A program made the position numbers and the translations under genes. A DNA stretch of 64,000 nucleotides, taken from contig NZ_AP024651.1 of NCBI RefSeq assembly GCF_019977295.1, forward strand, positions 496,001-560,000. The letters run 5' to 3'. This document shows, one piece after another, positions 1 to 7,471 of the stretch. Each line of letters starts with the position of its first letter. Position 1 is the stretch's first letter. The notes below the pieces were generated by a model. It searched no databases, was not told the origin of the DNA, and saw only the letters and a list, made by a program, of their open reading frames with translations. The DNA comes from Arthrobacter sp. StoSoilB20 (GTDB lineage Bacteria > Actinomycetota > Actinomycetes > Actinomycetales > Micrococcaceae).

Positions 1-253
1 TGCAGGCAGCTCCCTGGCCTCTTGGGTACACCACGTGCAAACGACACTAGGGTCCGGCAAGTGGGCGTTGCAAAGTTGGTTTCGAAGACTGTCGTGGGGC
101 TACGCAGGGTGTCGGCGCGTTACGGAGTGGTGTCGGCGCGCTACGGGGTGGTGTCGCCGCGCTACGCGAAAGTTGCCCTGCGTTGCTTCCGGTGACGGAC
201 GGGCTCCAGCGGCTCAGCGGCTCAAGGCGCCTACAAACGCGTGGTCCCTGGCT
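1..253. other. Intergenic left edge, no supported gene
   Basis: No reading frame here has a convincing start, ribosome binding site or family resemblance. The only structure I see is a short GC-rich tandem repeat at 109-170. The stretch lies downstream of the leftward membrane protein gene, so it may include the 3' end of that transcript, but I see no clear terminator hairpin. Confidence 0.5.
109..170. repeat. 21-bp tandem repeat, about three copies
   Basis: Copies start at 109, 130 and 151 and share the core GTGTCGGCGCGNTACGG. The third is diverged at its end, and a more degenerate half copy precedes them at 91-108. The unit is a multiple of three, but no credible protein uses it. Confidence 0.6.
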
Positions 254-700
254 TCATCCCGCGGGGGAGCGCAGCCGGGCCACTTTGGAAACTCCCGACG
301 CCACCAGCAGTGTGAGGATGGCCGCTGCCATGTGTGTGTATAGAAGGAGATGTACATCCCCGCCACTGCTCGCAGCACCCTCAGGTACGTCCCCCAGGGA
401 CTGCCCTCCGTGGAAGTGGTCCAGGAAACCGTTGCCGGGGAAGTAGCCACCAAAGGCGTCGAATCCGAGGTGCAACAGCTGCTGGGCCACGCCGGAGAGC
501 AGCAGCAACAACAAGGGCCCGTGCACCCATCGGGCGATCAGCTGGGCGGCCAAGCAGCCGAGTGCGGCGAAGCCCAGGAGAACGGGAATGGCGGGGGCGC
601 TCCCGCCGGCCACCATGTGCGCCACCAGGCCCAGGGCCACAGCCACCAGGCCGGCCACCCAGGCCCACTTGTCCTGCACAGACACTGCACGCATCGCCAT
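254..700 (-). CDS. Small four-helix membrane protein of unknown function
   Basis: 148 residues if started at the ATG at 700, which sits 6 bases after a GGAGG ribosome binding site; a GTG 15 bases upstream is less likely. Hydrophobic segments lie near residues 8-30, 33-50, 52-68 and 110-132, so about four membrane helices are expected. Histidines are frequent near the helix ends (LHLGFD, DHFHGG, DVHLLLYTH), which could mean metal or haem contact, but this is only a guess. No family is recognised. It follows hutG on the same strand after a 63-bp gap and could be co-transcribed. Confidence 0.6.
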   Translation of the reverse strand: MAMRAVSVQDKWAWVAGLVAVALGLVAHMVAGGSAPAIPVLLGFAALGCLAAQLIARWVHGPLLLLLLSGVAQQLLHLGFDAFGGYFPGNGFLDHFHGGQSLGDVPEGAASSGGDVHLLLYTHMAAAILTLLVASGVSKVARLRSPAG

Positions 701-763
701 TCCTTTCCTCCACACAGGCTATGCGGAGGAAGTTCCCGGGAACAGGCCCGGCTAAACGCCTCT

Positions 764-1714
764 CTACGCGAGCAGGGTGTTCACCAGGCGTGCTGCCACT
801 TTGGCGGTGCGGTGATCTATGTCGAACTCCGGATTCAGCTCCGCGACATCCAGGTGCAGCAGCTTCCCGCTCGCAGCAACCTGGCGGCAGACCGCGCTGA
901 TTACCGGCAACGGCACACCGTAAGCAGCAGGGGCGCTCACCCCGGGTGCCACCGAAGCCGGCATCACGTCCAGATCGATGGTCAAGTACAGTACGTCCAC
1001 CCCGGCCAGGAAGTCGGCAACAAAAATCTCCACAGCCTCCGGCGTGCACAGCTCGTCCGGCAGGTACTTCACGCCCAGGCGGTCGGCCGTATCAAAGAGG
1101 GCACGCGTGTTGTTGGGCTCCGAAATTCCGACGACGGCGTACTTCAGTTCCCGTCCGGCGGCCGCTTCTGCGTGGGCCATCTGAAGGAACGGCGTGCCTG
1201 AGCTCGGCGTGGGCTCATCGCGCAGGTCAAAGTGGGCATCCAGGTTCAGCACGCCGAGCCTTTTGCCGCGAACTGCTTCAGAACCTGCCACCCCAAGGTA
1301 GCTGGCGAACGCGGTCTCGTGGCCGCCGCCCAGCACCACGGTGAGGTTTCCGGCGTCGAGCAATCCCGATATGGCGCGTCCGGCGCGCTCTTGTCCCGAC
1401 TCCAGTGAGTCGTCCTCCACAACCACATCACCGGCGTCGAACACGTCACGGTCAAGGTGGAACGCCAGCGGCCCCAGCGCTGAACGGATGGCGGCAGGTG
1501 CTGCGGCAGCGCCCACGCGGCCCTTGTTGCGGAGGACACCGGCGTCGCTGCAGAAGCCAAGCACGACGGCGGGACGCGAGGACGTGGCAGGCATGGCCGA
1601 GGTCAGGGGTGCTACTGCTTGCCACCAGCGGCGGTGTTCGGTGCCGTCCCCGTCAAAGCGGCCCGTCCAGGGTGTGGGGCTGACGTCGACAGTGGGGATG
1701 CTGCTGGTTTCCAT
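764..1714 (-). CDS. hutG: Formimidoylglutamase
   Basis: 316-residue ureohydrolase (arginase family) expected to hydrolyse N-formimidoyl-L-glutamate to glutamate and formamide, the last step of one histidine degradation route. The binuclear manganese-site motifs are visible: GGGHE near 129-133, DAHFD near 159-163 and the TIDLDVMPAS stretch near 246-254. Length and the N-terminal PWTGR motif match HutG rather than arginase or agmatinase. No other hut gene (hutH, hutU, hutI) is in the window, so it stands alone. Only a weak AAGG precedes the ATG. Arginase-family specificity is always somewhat uncertain from sequence. Confidence 0.85.
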   Translation of the reverse strand: METSSIPTVDVSPTPWTGRFDGDGTEHRRWWQAVAPLTSAMPATSSRPAVVLGFCSDAGVLRNKGRVGAAAAPAAIRSALGPLAFHLDRDVFDAGDVVVEDDSLESGQERAGRAISGLLDAGNLTVVLGGGHETAFASYLGVAGSEAVRGKRLGVLNLDAHFDLRDEPTPSSGTPFLQMAHAEAAAGRELKYAVVGISEPNNTRALFDTADRLGVKYLPDELCTPEAVEIFVADFLAGVDVLYLTIDLDVMPASVAPGVSAPAAYGVPLPVISAVCRQVAASGKLLHLDVAELNPEFDIDHRTAKVAARLVNTLLA

Positions 1715-1788
1715 GCCTTAAGCACACCCGAAGGCGGGCACTAAAACCAGCGATCCAATCACCCGGGTGTCCGGAATCTCGGACTTCC

Positions 1789-3231
1789 CTACTTGACCCC
1801 CAACAACTCCTCCACAGTTCCGATGCCGAAGAACAGCAGGAAGGCAGCTGCCACGGCCCACATGAGGGGGTGGACTTCACGGGCGCGGCCCTGGAAAGTG
1901 CGGATGAGGACGTAGGAAATGAAGCCCGCGCCAAGGCCGTTGGCGATCGAGTACGTGAACGGCATCAGGGAAATGGTGAGGAAGGCCGGGATGCCAACGC
2001 CCCAGTCCTGCCAATCGATCTTGCCCACCTGGGAAACCATCATGAAGCCCACAACCACCAGGGCCGGGGCTACGGCTTCGAACGGGACAAGGTTGATGAG
2101 CGGGGTGAAGAACATGGCCACCAGGAACAGCAAGCCGGTGACGATCGAGGCGAGGCCGGTGCGGGCGCCTTCGCCGATCCCGGCGCCGGACTCAACAAAG
2201 ATCTGGTTGGAGGAAACCGAAGCGCCGCCGCCCACGATCGCCCCGAGGGCATCGACTTGGAGGACGCGGTCAACGTTGGGGATGTTGCCGTCCTTGTCCA
2301 CCGTTCCGGCCTCGTTGGCCAGGCCCACCATGGTGCCCATGGCGTCGAAGAAGATGCTCAGCAGGATCACGAACGCCAGCAGTGCCGCGGCGATGAACCC
2401 CAAGTGCTCGAAGGCGCCGAACGGGTTGGCCTTGCCGATGAGGGACAGGTCCGGGGCGCCCCACTCCGAAAGGGTGGGGGCAACCAGGGACCAACCGCGG
2501 GGGTTGACGTTCTTGCCGTCAAAGCTGGGGCCGATATGGAGGGTGAATTCGAGGATGGCGGCCAGTGCAGTGGAAACCACAATGCCGATCAGGATGGCGC
2601 CCCGGACCTTGCGGACCACCAGCGCGATGGTCAGGATCAGGCCCACTGCGAACACCAGGGTGGGCCAGCCCATGAGCTTGCCGTCCACGCCAAGTCCCAG
2701 GGGAACCGTGGTTCCGGCAGCGTCGGGAATCCGCCGGACAAACCCTGCATTGACCAGGCCGATCAACGCAATGAAGAGGCCAATGCCCACCACGATCGCG
2801 GTCTTCAGGGCTTCCGGAACGGCCTTGAACACGGCAGTGCGGAAACCGGTGAGCACCAGGATGAGCATGGTCACACCGGACAAGACCACAAGGCCCATCA
2901 TGTCCGGCCAGGTCAGCTGCGGGTGCGAGGCCACTGTCACGGCGACGAACGCGTTGACGCCCAATCCTGTTGCCACGGCGAACGGGTGCTTGGCCCAGGC
3001 GCCCATGAGGATGGTCAGGATGCCCGCTACGAACGCCGTGGTGGCGGCGACGGCGGTGAATCCGAGGGACGCCCCGCTCGAATCAGCCCCGGAGAGGATC
3101 AACGGGTTCAGCACCACGATGTAGCTCATGGCGAAGAACGTCGCGAAGCCGCCACGAATTTCCCGTGAGTACGTGGATCCACGTTCAGTAATTTTGAAGT
3201 AGCGGTCTACTGCCGAACCTTGTTTAAGCAT
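1789..3231 (-). CDS. NCS2-family purine/pyrimidine permease
   Basis: 480-residue inner-membrane nucleobase:cation symporter of the AzgA/PbuG branch (adenine, guanine, hypoxanthine, possibly uracil). The N terminus has the family pattern VDRYFKITERGST...EIRGGFATFFAMSYI, followed by about 12-14 hydrophobic helices and the conserved FFDAMGTMVGLANEAG region. I chose the ATG at 3231 because it fits the family start and has a GGAG six bases upstream; an in-frame start further out would add 12 atypical residues. It diverges from the CopC-like gene. No purine riboswitch is visible in the 114-bp gap. Substrate cannot be fixed from sequence. Confidence 0.9.
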   Translation of the reverse strand: MLKQGSAVDRYFKITERGSTYSREIRGGFATFFAMSYIVVLNPLILSGADSSGASLGFTAVAATTAFVAGILTILMGAWAKHPFAVATGLGVNAFVAVTVASHPQLTWPDMMGLVVLSGVTMLILVLTGFRTAVFKAVPEALKTAIVVGIGLFIALIGLVNAGFVRRIPDAAGTTVPLGLGVDGKLMGWPTLVFAVGLILTIALVVRKVRGAILIGIVVSTALAAILEFTLHIGPSFDGKNVNPRGWSLVAPTLSEWGAPDLSLIGKANPFGAFEHLGFIAAALLAFVILLSIFFDAMGTMVGLANEAGTVDKDGNIPNVDRVLQVDALGAIVGGGASVSSNQIFVESGAGIGEGARTGLASIVTGLLFLVAMFFTPLINLVPFEAVAPALVVVGFMMVSQVGKIDWQDWGVGIPAFLTISLMPFTYSIANGLGAGFISYVLIRTFQGRAREVHPLMWAVAAAFLLFFGIGTVEELLGVK

Positions 3232-3345
3232 GAAGGACTCCGGGGATCGAGGGGAGTGTGCTTTCAAATCCTATGCGGTCCGGTAAAGGGCCTCCGGACG
3301 ATTCGCCTAGTCTGTAAGGAAGCCAACACTAGGAGAAACCGCCCC

Positions 3346-3978
3346 ATGCGTACCATCCGCCCGCTTCTGGCCGCCGTCGTCGCCGCTCTTGCCTTCGCCT
3401 CTGCCCTGCTGTTTTCCGCGGCCCCGGCATCTGCCCACGACGTCGCAGAATCCACGACGCCGGCCAACGGCACAGCGGTGGCGGAAGTTCCGGCGTCGGT
3501 CTCCATAACGTTCAACAACCGGCCGCTCGCGATCGGTTCGGGCGTGACGGTCACGGCGGCCGGCGAAAACTGGGCCGACGGACCTGTGGAAATCATCGAC
3601 AACCAGGCCGTTCAGAAGCTGCGCGAAGGCGCTCCCGCCGGCGAATATACCGTCGTGTGGCGCGTCGTCAGCAGCGATTCCCACCCCATCGAGGGCACCT
3701 TTACGTTCACCGCCACCGCAGGAAGCACGACGCCGGGTGGCTCGGCAGGTGCCTCGCCGTCGGCCCCGGCTTCATCCTCCGCAGCTGTGCCCACCGCAGG
3801 AACCGGGGCGCCGGCAACAGGTAAGAGCGAGCCTGCCGCCGACGCCTCCCAGCCCTTCCCTTGGAGCATTGTTGGGCTGGCCGTGGTTGCTGTTGGTCTC
3901 GTTATTTTTCTGGCTGTTACTGCACGCCGGAAACTGGCTGCGTCAAATGACTCTGAGGGCGATTCTGCCGCGGAATAA
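3346..3978 (+). CDS. Secreted CopC-domain copper-binding protein with C-terminal anchor
   Basis: 210 residues. A signal peptide (about residues 1-32) ends in ASAHD, which leaves a histidine at the mature N terminus as in CopC Cu(II) sites. The CopC beta-sandwich follows (ESTTPANGT, SITFNNRPL, YTVVWRVVSSDSHPIEGTFTF, the latter with the second conserved His). A Ser/Pro/Ala-rich linker runs over about 130-175, then one membrane helix at about 180-200 and a charged tail. This is the usual YcnJ/CopC-type architecture of actinobacteria without a fused CopD. An AGGAG lies 10 bases before the ATG. It probably handles copper outside the membrane; no CopD or DUF461 partner is adjacent. Confidence 0.85.
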   Translation: MRTIRPLLAAVVAALAFASALLFSAAPASAHDVAESTTPANGTAVAEVPASVSITFNNRPLAIGSGVTVTAAGENWADGPVEIIDNQAVQKLREGAPAGEYTVVWRVVSSDSHPIEGTFTFTATAGSTTPGGSAGASPSAPASSSAAVPTAGTGAPATGKSEPAADASQPFPWSIVGLAVVAVGLVIFLAVTARRKLAASNDSEGDSAAE

Positions 3979-4129
3979 CGGGGTTTTCTACGTAGCTGCG
4001 AAGATCTCGAAATGGTCACCGCGACACGCCAGAAGCATGGTTCTCGTTACTTAAATGTGACTTCGGCGTGATCATCGCGTACGGTTGTACCTGTGCCTGT
4101 TCCACGTAGCGGGCACTTCCGGCCTGATT

Positions 4130-4318
4130 GCCTAGCTCTGCCGCAGTCCGGAATCCGTTCGCAGACAAACCTTACGGCAGAGACGGGGAACCCATTTTAG
4201 GTCGCTTTCGAGCGTGCCTTGGGGTGAAGTCACGAAGCTTCCGCGTAACAGCGGGGCGTAGTGGCCGGGTGACTCCCATCCGAATCCGACAGCTAACCTC
4301 GCAGGCATCGGGAGAGGC
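4130..4318 (+). ncRNA. c-di-AMP riboswitch (ydaO/yuaA class) leader
   Basis: The leader carries the ydaO-class landmarks in order: GAGACGGGGAACCCA near 4181, TTGGGGTGAA near 4219, and the highly diagnostic CGAATCCGACAGCTAACC followed by TCGCAGGCAT at about 4280-4308. It ends just before the ribosome binding site GGAG (4311) of the NlpC/P60 gene. In Actinobacteria this class commonly precedes cell-wall hydrolase and resuscitation genes, and it responds to cyclic di-AMP. The position suggests control of expression of the peptidase; ON or OFF behaviour cannot be read directly. Exact 5' edge is approximate. Confidence 0.9.
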
Positions 4319-4324
4319 TCTTTC

Positions 4325-5110
4325 ATGTCTTCACGCATTCTTCGCGGCCGTCGTAAGGCGGACAGCGTACGTCCTAATCCGTTCATCTCGATCTCCAAGG
4401 CAGTCGCCAGCAACGCTTCCGGCGCTGGCCGCCAGGCAGCGGTCATCGCAGCAGCCTCTGGCCTTGTCCTGACCGGCTCCATTGCTGCCCACGCAGCTGA
4501 AGCTCCGGTTCAGCGGGACTCCAGCCCCGCCACGGTCGCTGAGACCGTTTCCGAGGCTCCCACCCAGGTTGTGACCGCACTGGCCACCGCCACCGTCAAC
4601 TTCGAGCGTCCTGCTGTTGCTTCCGTAGCAGCTCCGGTCATCGAAAAGCCGGCTCCGGTTGCTCCGGCTCCCGTCGCCAAGAAGGCTGCAGTCACCACCG
4701 CAGCTGCAACGGCTCCTGTTGCCAAGGCTGCTGCTGCCGCTCCGGCCGCCGCTGCTCCTGCTCCTGCAGCAGCTGCTGCCCCGGCCGTCGGTGGCGTCAA
4801 CGCTGCCATGGTTGCCTCGGCCTACGCCCAGATCGGCATCATGCAGGACTGCACCGCCATGGTGGAGCGGGCCCTCGGTTCGGCAGGCATCCCTGTTGGC
4901 GACCTCGGTCCCATGCAGTTCATGAACTACGGCAAGGTTGTCAGCTCACCCCAGCCCGGTGACATGATCGTCCAGTCCGGCCACGTTGCCATCTACATCG
5001 GCAACGGCCAGGCAATCAGCGGTGGCATCAACGGCAACCAGACGGGTATCCACCCGATCAGCTGGTTGACTGCTACGGGTCCCCTGACCTACGTACGCGC
5101 TGGCGCATAA
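4325..5110 (+). CDS. Secreted NlpC/P60 (C40) cell-wall peptidase
   Basis: 261 residues. A long signal region (hydrophobic stretch about 38-58, ending in AHAAEA) is followed by an Ala/Pro/Val-rich low-complexity linker (about 60-155) and a compact C-terminal NlpC/P60 domain. The candidate catalytic residues are Cys176 (MQDCTAMV), His220 (SGHVAIYIG) and a third polar position, possibly His243. These enzymes cut peptide stems of peptidoglycan. The domain is short for the family and has no LysM or SH3 part. It is the only gene behind the c-di-AMP riboswitch and is followed by a strong terminator, so it is monocistronic. The ATG at 4325 follows GGAGAGG. Confidence 0.88.
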   Translation: MSSRILRGRRKADSVRPNPFISISKAVASNASGAGRQAAVIAAASGLVLTGSIAAHAAEAPVQRDSSPATVAETVSEAPTQVVTALATATVNFERPAVASVAAPVIEKPAPVAPAPVAKKAAVTTAAATAPVAKAAAAAPAAAAPAPAAAAAPAVGGVNAAMVASAYAQIGIMQDCTAMVERALGSAGIPVGDLGPMQFMNYGKVVSSPQPGDMIVQSGHVAIYIGNGQAISGGINGNQTGIHPISWLTATGPLTYVRAGA

Positions 5111-5128
5111 AGCCTCACGCTTCAGTTC

Positions 5129-5180
5129 AAAGGCCGGTGTCTCCGAAGAACCAATCTTCGAGGACACCGGCCTTTGGCGT
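5129..5180 (+). terminator. Rho-independent type hairpin after the NlpC/P60 gene
   Basis: A perfect 20-bp inverted repeat has arms at 5129-5148 and 5156-5175 and a 7-base loop. The arms begin and end in AAAGGCC/GGCCTTT, so a short T run closes the stem. It lies between the rightward peptidase gene and the leftward FAD gene and could act on both strands. Confidence 0.85.
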
Positions 5181-5305
5181 TAAGTTATGTGAGTAAAAGT
5201 TCAGAGTCAGGTTCGACGCCGGTAGGGCGCGCCATGAATCCGGGCGCAGGAGGGTCCTTCTTCGCCCAAACGGCGCTTCAGGGGCGGCCCCGGAGCCTTT
5301 GTCCG

Positions 5306-5998
5306 CTAAGCGGTGGCTATGCCCGGCCCTGCGGCAAGGGCGACCTTGGATGAGATCGTCTGGCCTACGGCCTTTGCCTGCCGAAGCACTTCCTTCGGTG
5401 TGGGCGTGATGAGTTCGCCGACTCCGACGAGGTGCATTCCGACAGCCCGCATGGCCGCGGACAGGTTCTGGCCGATCGCTATGCCCAGTTCCGCCAGCAT
5501 GCGGCGCAGCTGGCTCTGGGCACAGCGTGTCACCACAATGTGGTCGGCCAAAAGGACGCCGCTGGCAGTGTGCACGGCCCATTGGCGGCGCGTGGATTCC
5601 AGGGGGCCGGAGGCGTGGAGCCCTGTCCTGAGGCCGGCAGTGGTCATACTCGCGGCCAGGCCGTAGCCAATCTGCTGGGAGGGGTCTGAGCCCAGGAAAT
5701 CAAGGCGCACCGCCCGCGTGGTGCTGCGGACGTCCAGGTGATGGCTGGCGGCGTAGTTCCGCAGGTGGCGGAGGATCTCGTTGCGTTCCTGCATGGCTGC
5801 GGGATCGCCGGCATCACAGCGTTGAAGCATGCCTGTGTGGACTGAAGGGCCAGTTGCCGACAGCGCACCGAACCCGTCCACCACTATGGAGCCCACGCCG
5901 TAGCGGCTGAGCTCACTGGCAACTGCCAAGCCGGACAGGCCGGCTCCGATGACCACGGTGGTGGTGCGTTCCGTGGCGGAATCAGGCGTGAGTGACAC
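5306..5998 (-). CDS. Short FAD/NAD(P)-binding oxidoreductase-like protein
   Basis: 230 residues, started at a GTG at 5998 with AAGGAGG nine bases upstream. The N terminus is a clear dinucleotide-binding fold (TTVVIGAGLSGLAVASEL, about residues 13-30, then an acidic VVDG). The remainder has a flavoprotein feel (GVLLADHIVVTRC) but is about half the length of typical FAD monooxygenases or amine oxidases and lacks a recognisable substrate domain. It may be a reduced or partner-dependent flavoprotein, or a gene that has lost its middle. Substrate unknown. It diverges from the stress-protein operon and converges on the riboswitch gene. Confidence 0.6.
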   Translation of the reverse strand: MSLTPDSATERTTTVVIGAGLSGLAVASELSRYGVGSIVVDGFGALSATGPSVHTGMLQRCDAGDPAAMQERNEILRHLRNYAASHHLDVRSTTRAVRLDFLGSDPSQQIGYGLAASMTTAGLRTGLHASGPLESTRRQWAVHTASGVLLADHIVVTRCAQSQLRRMLAELGIAIGQNLSAAMRAVGMHLVGVGELITPTPKEVLRQAKAVGQTISSKVALAAGPGIATA

Positions 5999-6412
5999 TG
6001 CTTGGTTCCTCCTTGACGTGTGTGCCGTTCGGCATCGCGTGGGCTCGCGTCCGAGTCCCCAAGCGGCCGCAAATAAATGGCCGGAGTGTGGTTTGGAACA
6101 CGTTTGCCGGCCATTCGGTGAATCGAACACTACCGAACTTTTTCTGCCATGGATAGCCTCGGACGTCTGCGTGTTTCCGGTGTTCATCCGCAGCGCAAAA
6201 TGGGGTCGCGGCAACCGAGCCCGGACCGTTATGCACATAGCCCAAAGTCGCCTTGATTCGGCGGTGCCGACCGAGAATAGTGGGCCTTGGGAGGAGGAAT
6301 TACCAGGTTTCTTCTGCCCCGGCCATTGACAATGAAGCCGTGAGGGAATCTGTGGTGGAGAACCTCTGGCAGAATGGCCGGAACATCAAGCAGCAGGTGG
6401 AAGGCGGGCCCC
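5999..6412. other. 414-bp divergent promoter region with a possible small ORF
   Basis: This region separates the leftward FAD gene from the rightward UspA gene. It contains a strong purine-rich ribosome binding site (GGAGGAGG around 6290) with no normal start codon at the right distance, a TTGACA hexamer at 6326, and a weakly supported 50-60 codon frame noted separately. No RNA family or operator is recognised. Confidence 0.4.
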
Positions 6413-6438
6413 ATGGACCAGCACAGCAGAGACAGTGA
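6280..6438 (+). CDS. Possible small protein upstream of the UspA gene
   Basis: This frame would encode about 52 residues ending HGPAQQRQ. It overlaps the first codons of the UspA gene in another frame. The part from about 6305 on (SSAPAIDNEAVRESVVENLW) reads like an amphipathic helix with plausible codon use, and a GGAGGAGG lies nearby, but no ATG, GTG or TTG sits at a normal distance from it. The GTG at 6280 is upstream of that ribosome binding site. It could be a translated leader or chance. No family recognised. Confidence 0.2.
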   Translation: MGLGRRNYQVSSAPAIDNEAVRESVVENLWQNGRNIKQQVEGGPHGPAQQRQ

Positions 6439-7450
6439 AGAGCCACAGGACGGCCAGGACCAGGCAGTGGCGCCAGGTGGCATTGTCGTTGGAGTGGACG
6501 GTTCAGAGCACGGACAATGTGCCTTGGTTTGGGCCGCACGCGAGGCGGAGCGCCGTCAGCTGCCGCTTCACATCGTGACGGCCTACTCCGTGCCAATCTT
6601 TGCCGCGTCAGGCCTGGACGGTGGCTACGCAACCGTGGATGATTCGGTGATTCGCGAAGGCGCGGACGCGATCATCAAGCAGGCCATGGACAAGGTTTCC
6701 GGTTACGCCATCGACGTCGACGCTTCCGTGGAAAACGGCGACGCTGCCGGTGTTTTGCTGGATCTCTCGGAAGACGCCGCGCTCCTCGTTTCCGGAAGCC
6801 GGGGCCGCGGTGGCTTTGTGGGACGCCTTTTGGGCTCTGTGAGCAGTGCGTTGCCCGCCCACGCCAAGTGCCCCACGGTTACTGTCCCCTTGTACTGCGC
6901 CGACAGGCTGGGCGAAAACACGGAGGACAAGCACATCAAGGCCGAGCACGCCAAAGCCGGGTCCCGCACTGTGGAGAACGTGGTTGCGGTGGGTGTGGAT
7001 GGCTCCGAGCAAGCCCGTGTGGCAGTGCTTGAGGCAGCCGAGCAAGCACAACGTATGGGAGCAAAGCTCCGCGTCATTTGCGCCGTACCGCAGTACAGCG
7101 GGTCTTTGGCCTGGGTGCCGGCGCCATTGGACCGCGACGCCCTCTTTGCCGACATCAGGGTCCAGCTCGATGCCGGGGTGGCGTGGCTCAGGAGCCACTT
7201 CCCGCAGTTGGCCATTGAGACTGACCTCCGGGACGGCTCTCCGGTGGACGTGCTGGTGGAAACAAGCCGCAGCGTCGAGTTGGTGGTGCTGGGAACACGT
7301 GGCCGCGGTGGTTTCGCGGGCATGCTCCTGGGTTCCACCTCGGACGGCGTACTGCACCATGCAAAGGGACCAGTGCTGGTTGTCCCTGACCGTGAAGACC
7401 CACGACTTGCTGACCGTGACAAGTTCGGCCCCATGCTCGGGGCAGCGTAG
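6413..7450 (+). CDS. Tandem universal stress protein (two UspA domains)
   Basis: 345 residues with two UspA domains, about 20-165 and 185-335. Each ends in the ATP-binding motif: SGSRGRGGFVGRLLGSVS and LGTRGRGGFAGMLLGSTS (pattern G-x2-G-x9-G-S/T). Such tandem proteins are cytoplasmic nucleotide-binding stress or dormancy factors. I chose the ATG at 6413 (GGAAGG about nine bases upstream) over an ATG 39 bases earlier. It precedes the PEP-utilising enzyme by 21 bases, so the two are probably one transcription unit, a pairing consistent with a stress or low-energy role. Confidence 0.88.
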   Translation: MDQHSRDSEEPQDGQDQAVAPGGIVVGVDGSEHGQCALVWAAREAERRQLPLHIVTAYSVPIFAASGLDGGYATVDDSVIREGADAIIKQAMDKVSGYAIDVDASVENGDAAGVLLDLSEDAALLVSGSRGRGGFVGRLLGSVSSALPAHAKCPTVTVPLYCADRLGENTEDKHIKAEHAKAGSRTVENVVAVGVDGSEQARVAVLEAAEQAQRMGAKLRVICAVPQYSGSLAWVPAPLDRDALFADIRVQLDAGVAWLRSHFPQLAIETDLRDGSPVDVLVETSRSVELVVLGTRGRGGFAGMLLGSTSDGVLHHAKGPVLVVPDREDPRLADRDKFGPMLGAA

Positions 7451-7471
7451 CGGAGCGGAACCTGCATCGCC

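Noticed and set aside
1870..3168. Long rightward frames opposite the NCS2 permease (over 400 codons)
   Set aside because: Composition is that of a mirror frame (very His/Gly/Asp-rich or Met/Arg/Thr-rich), without ribosome site or family. The opposite strand is a clear membrane permease.
764..3231. A hut operon with the NCS2 permease as histidine or urocanate transporter
   Set aside because: The permease has the nucleobase NCS2 signature and no other hut gene is present, so the adjacency is probably accidental.
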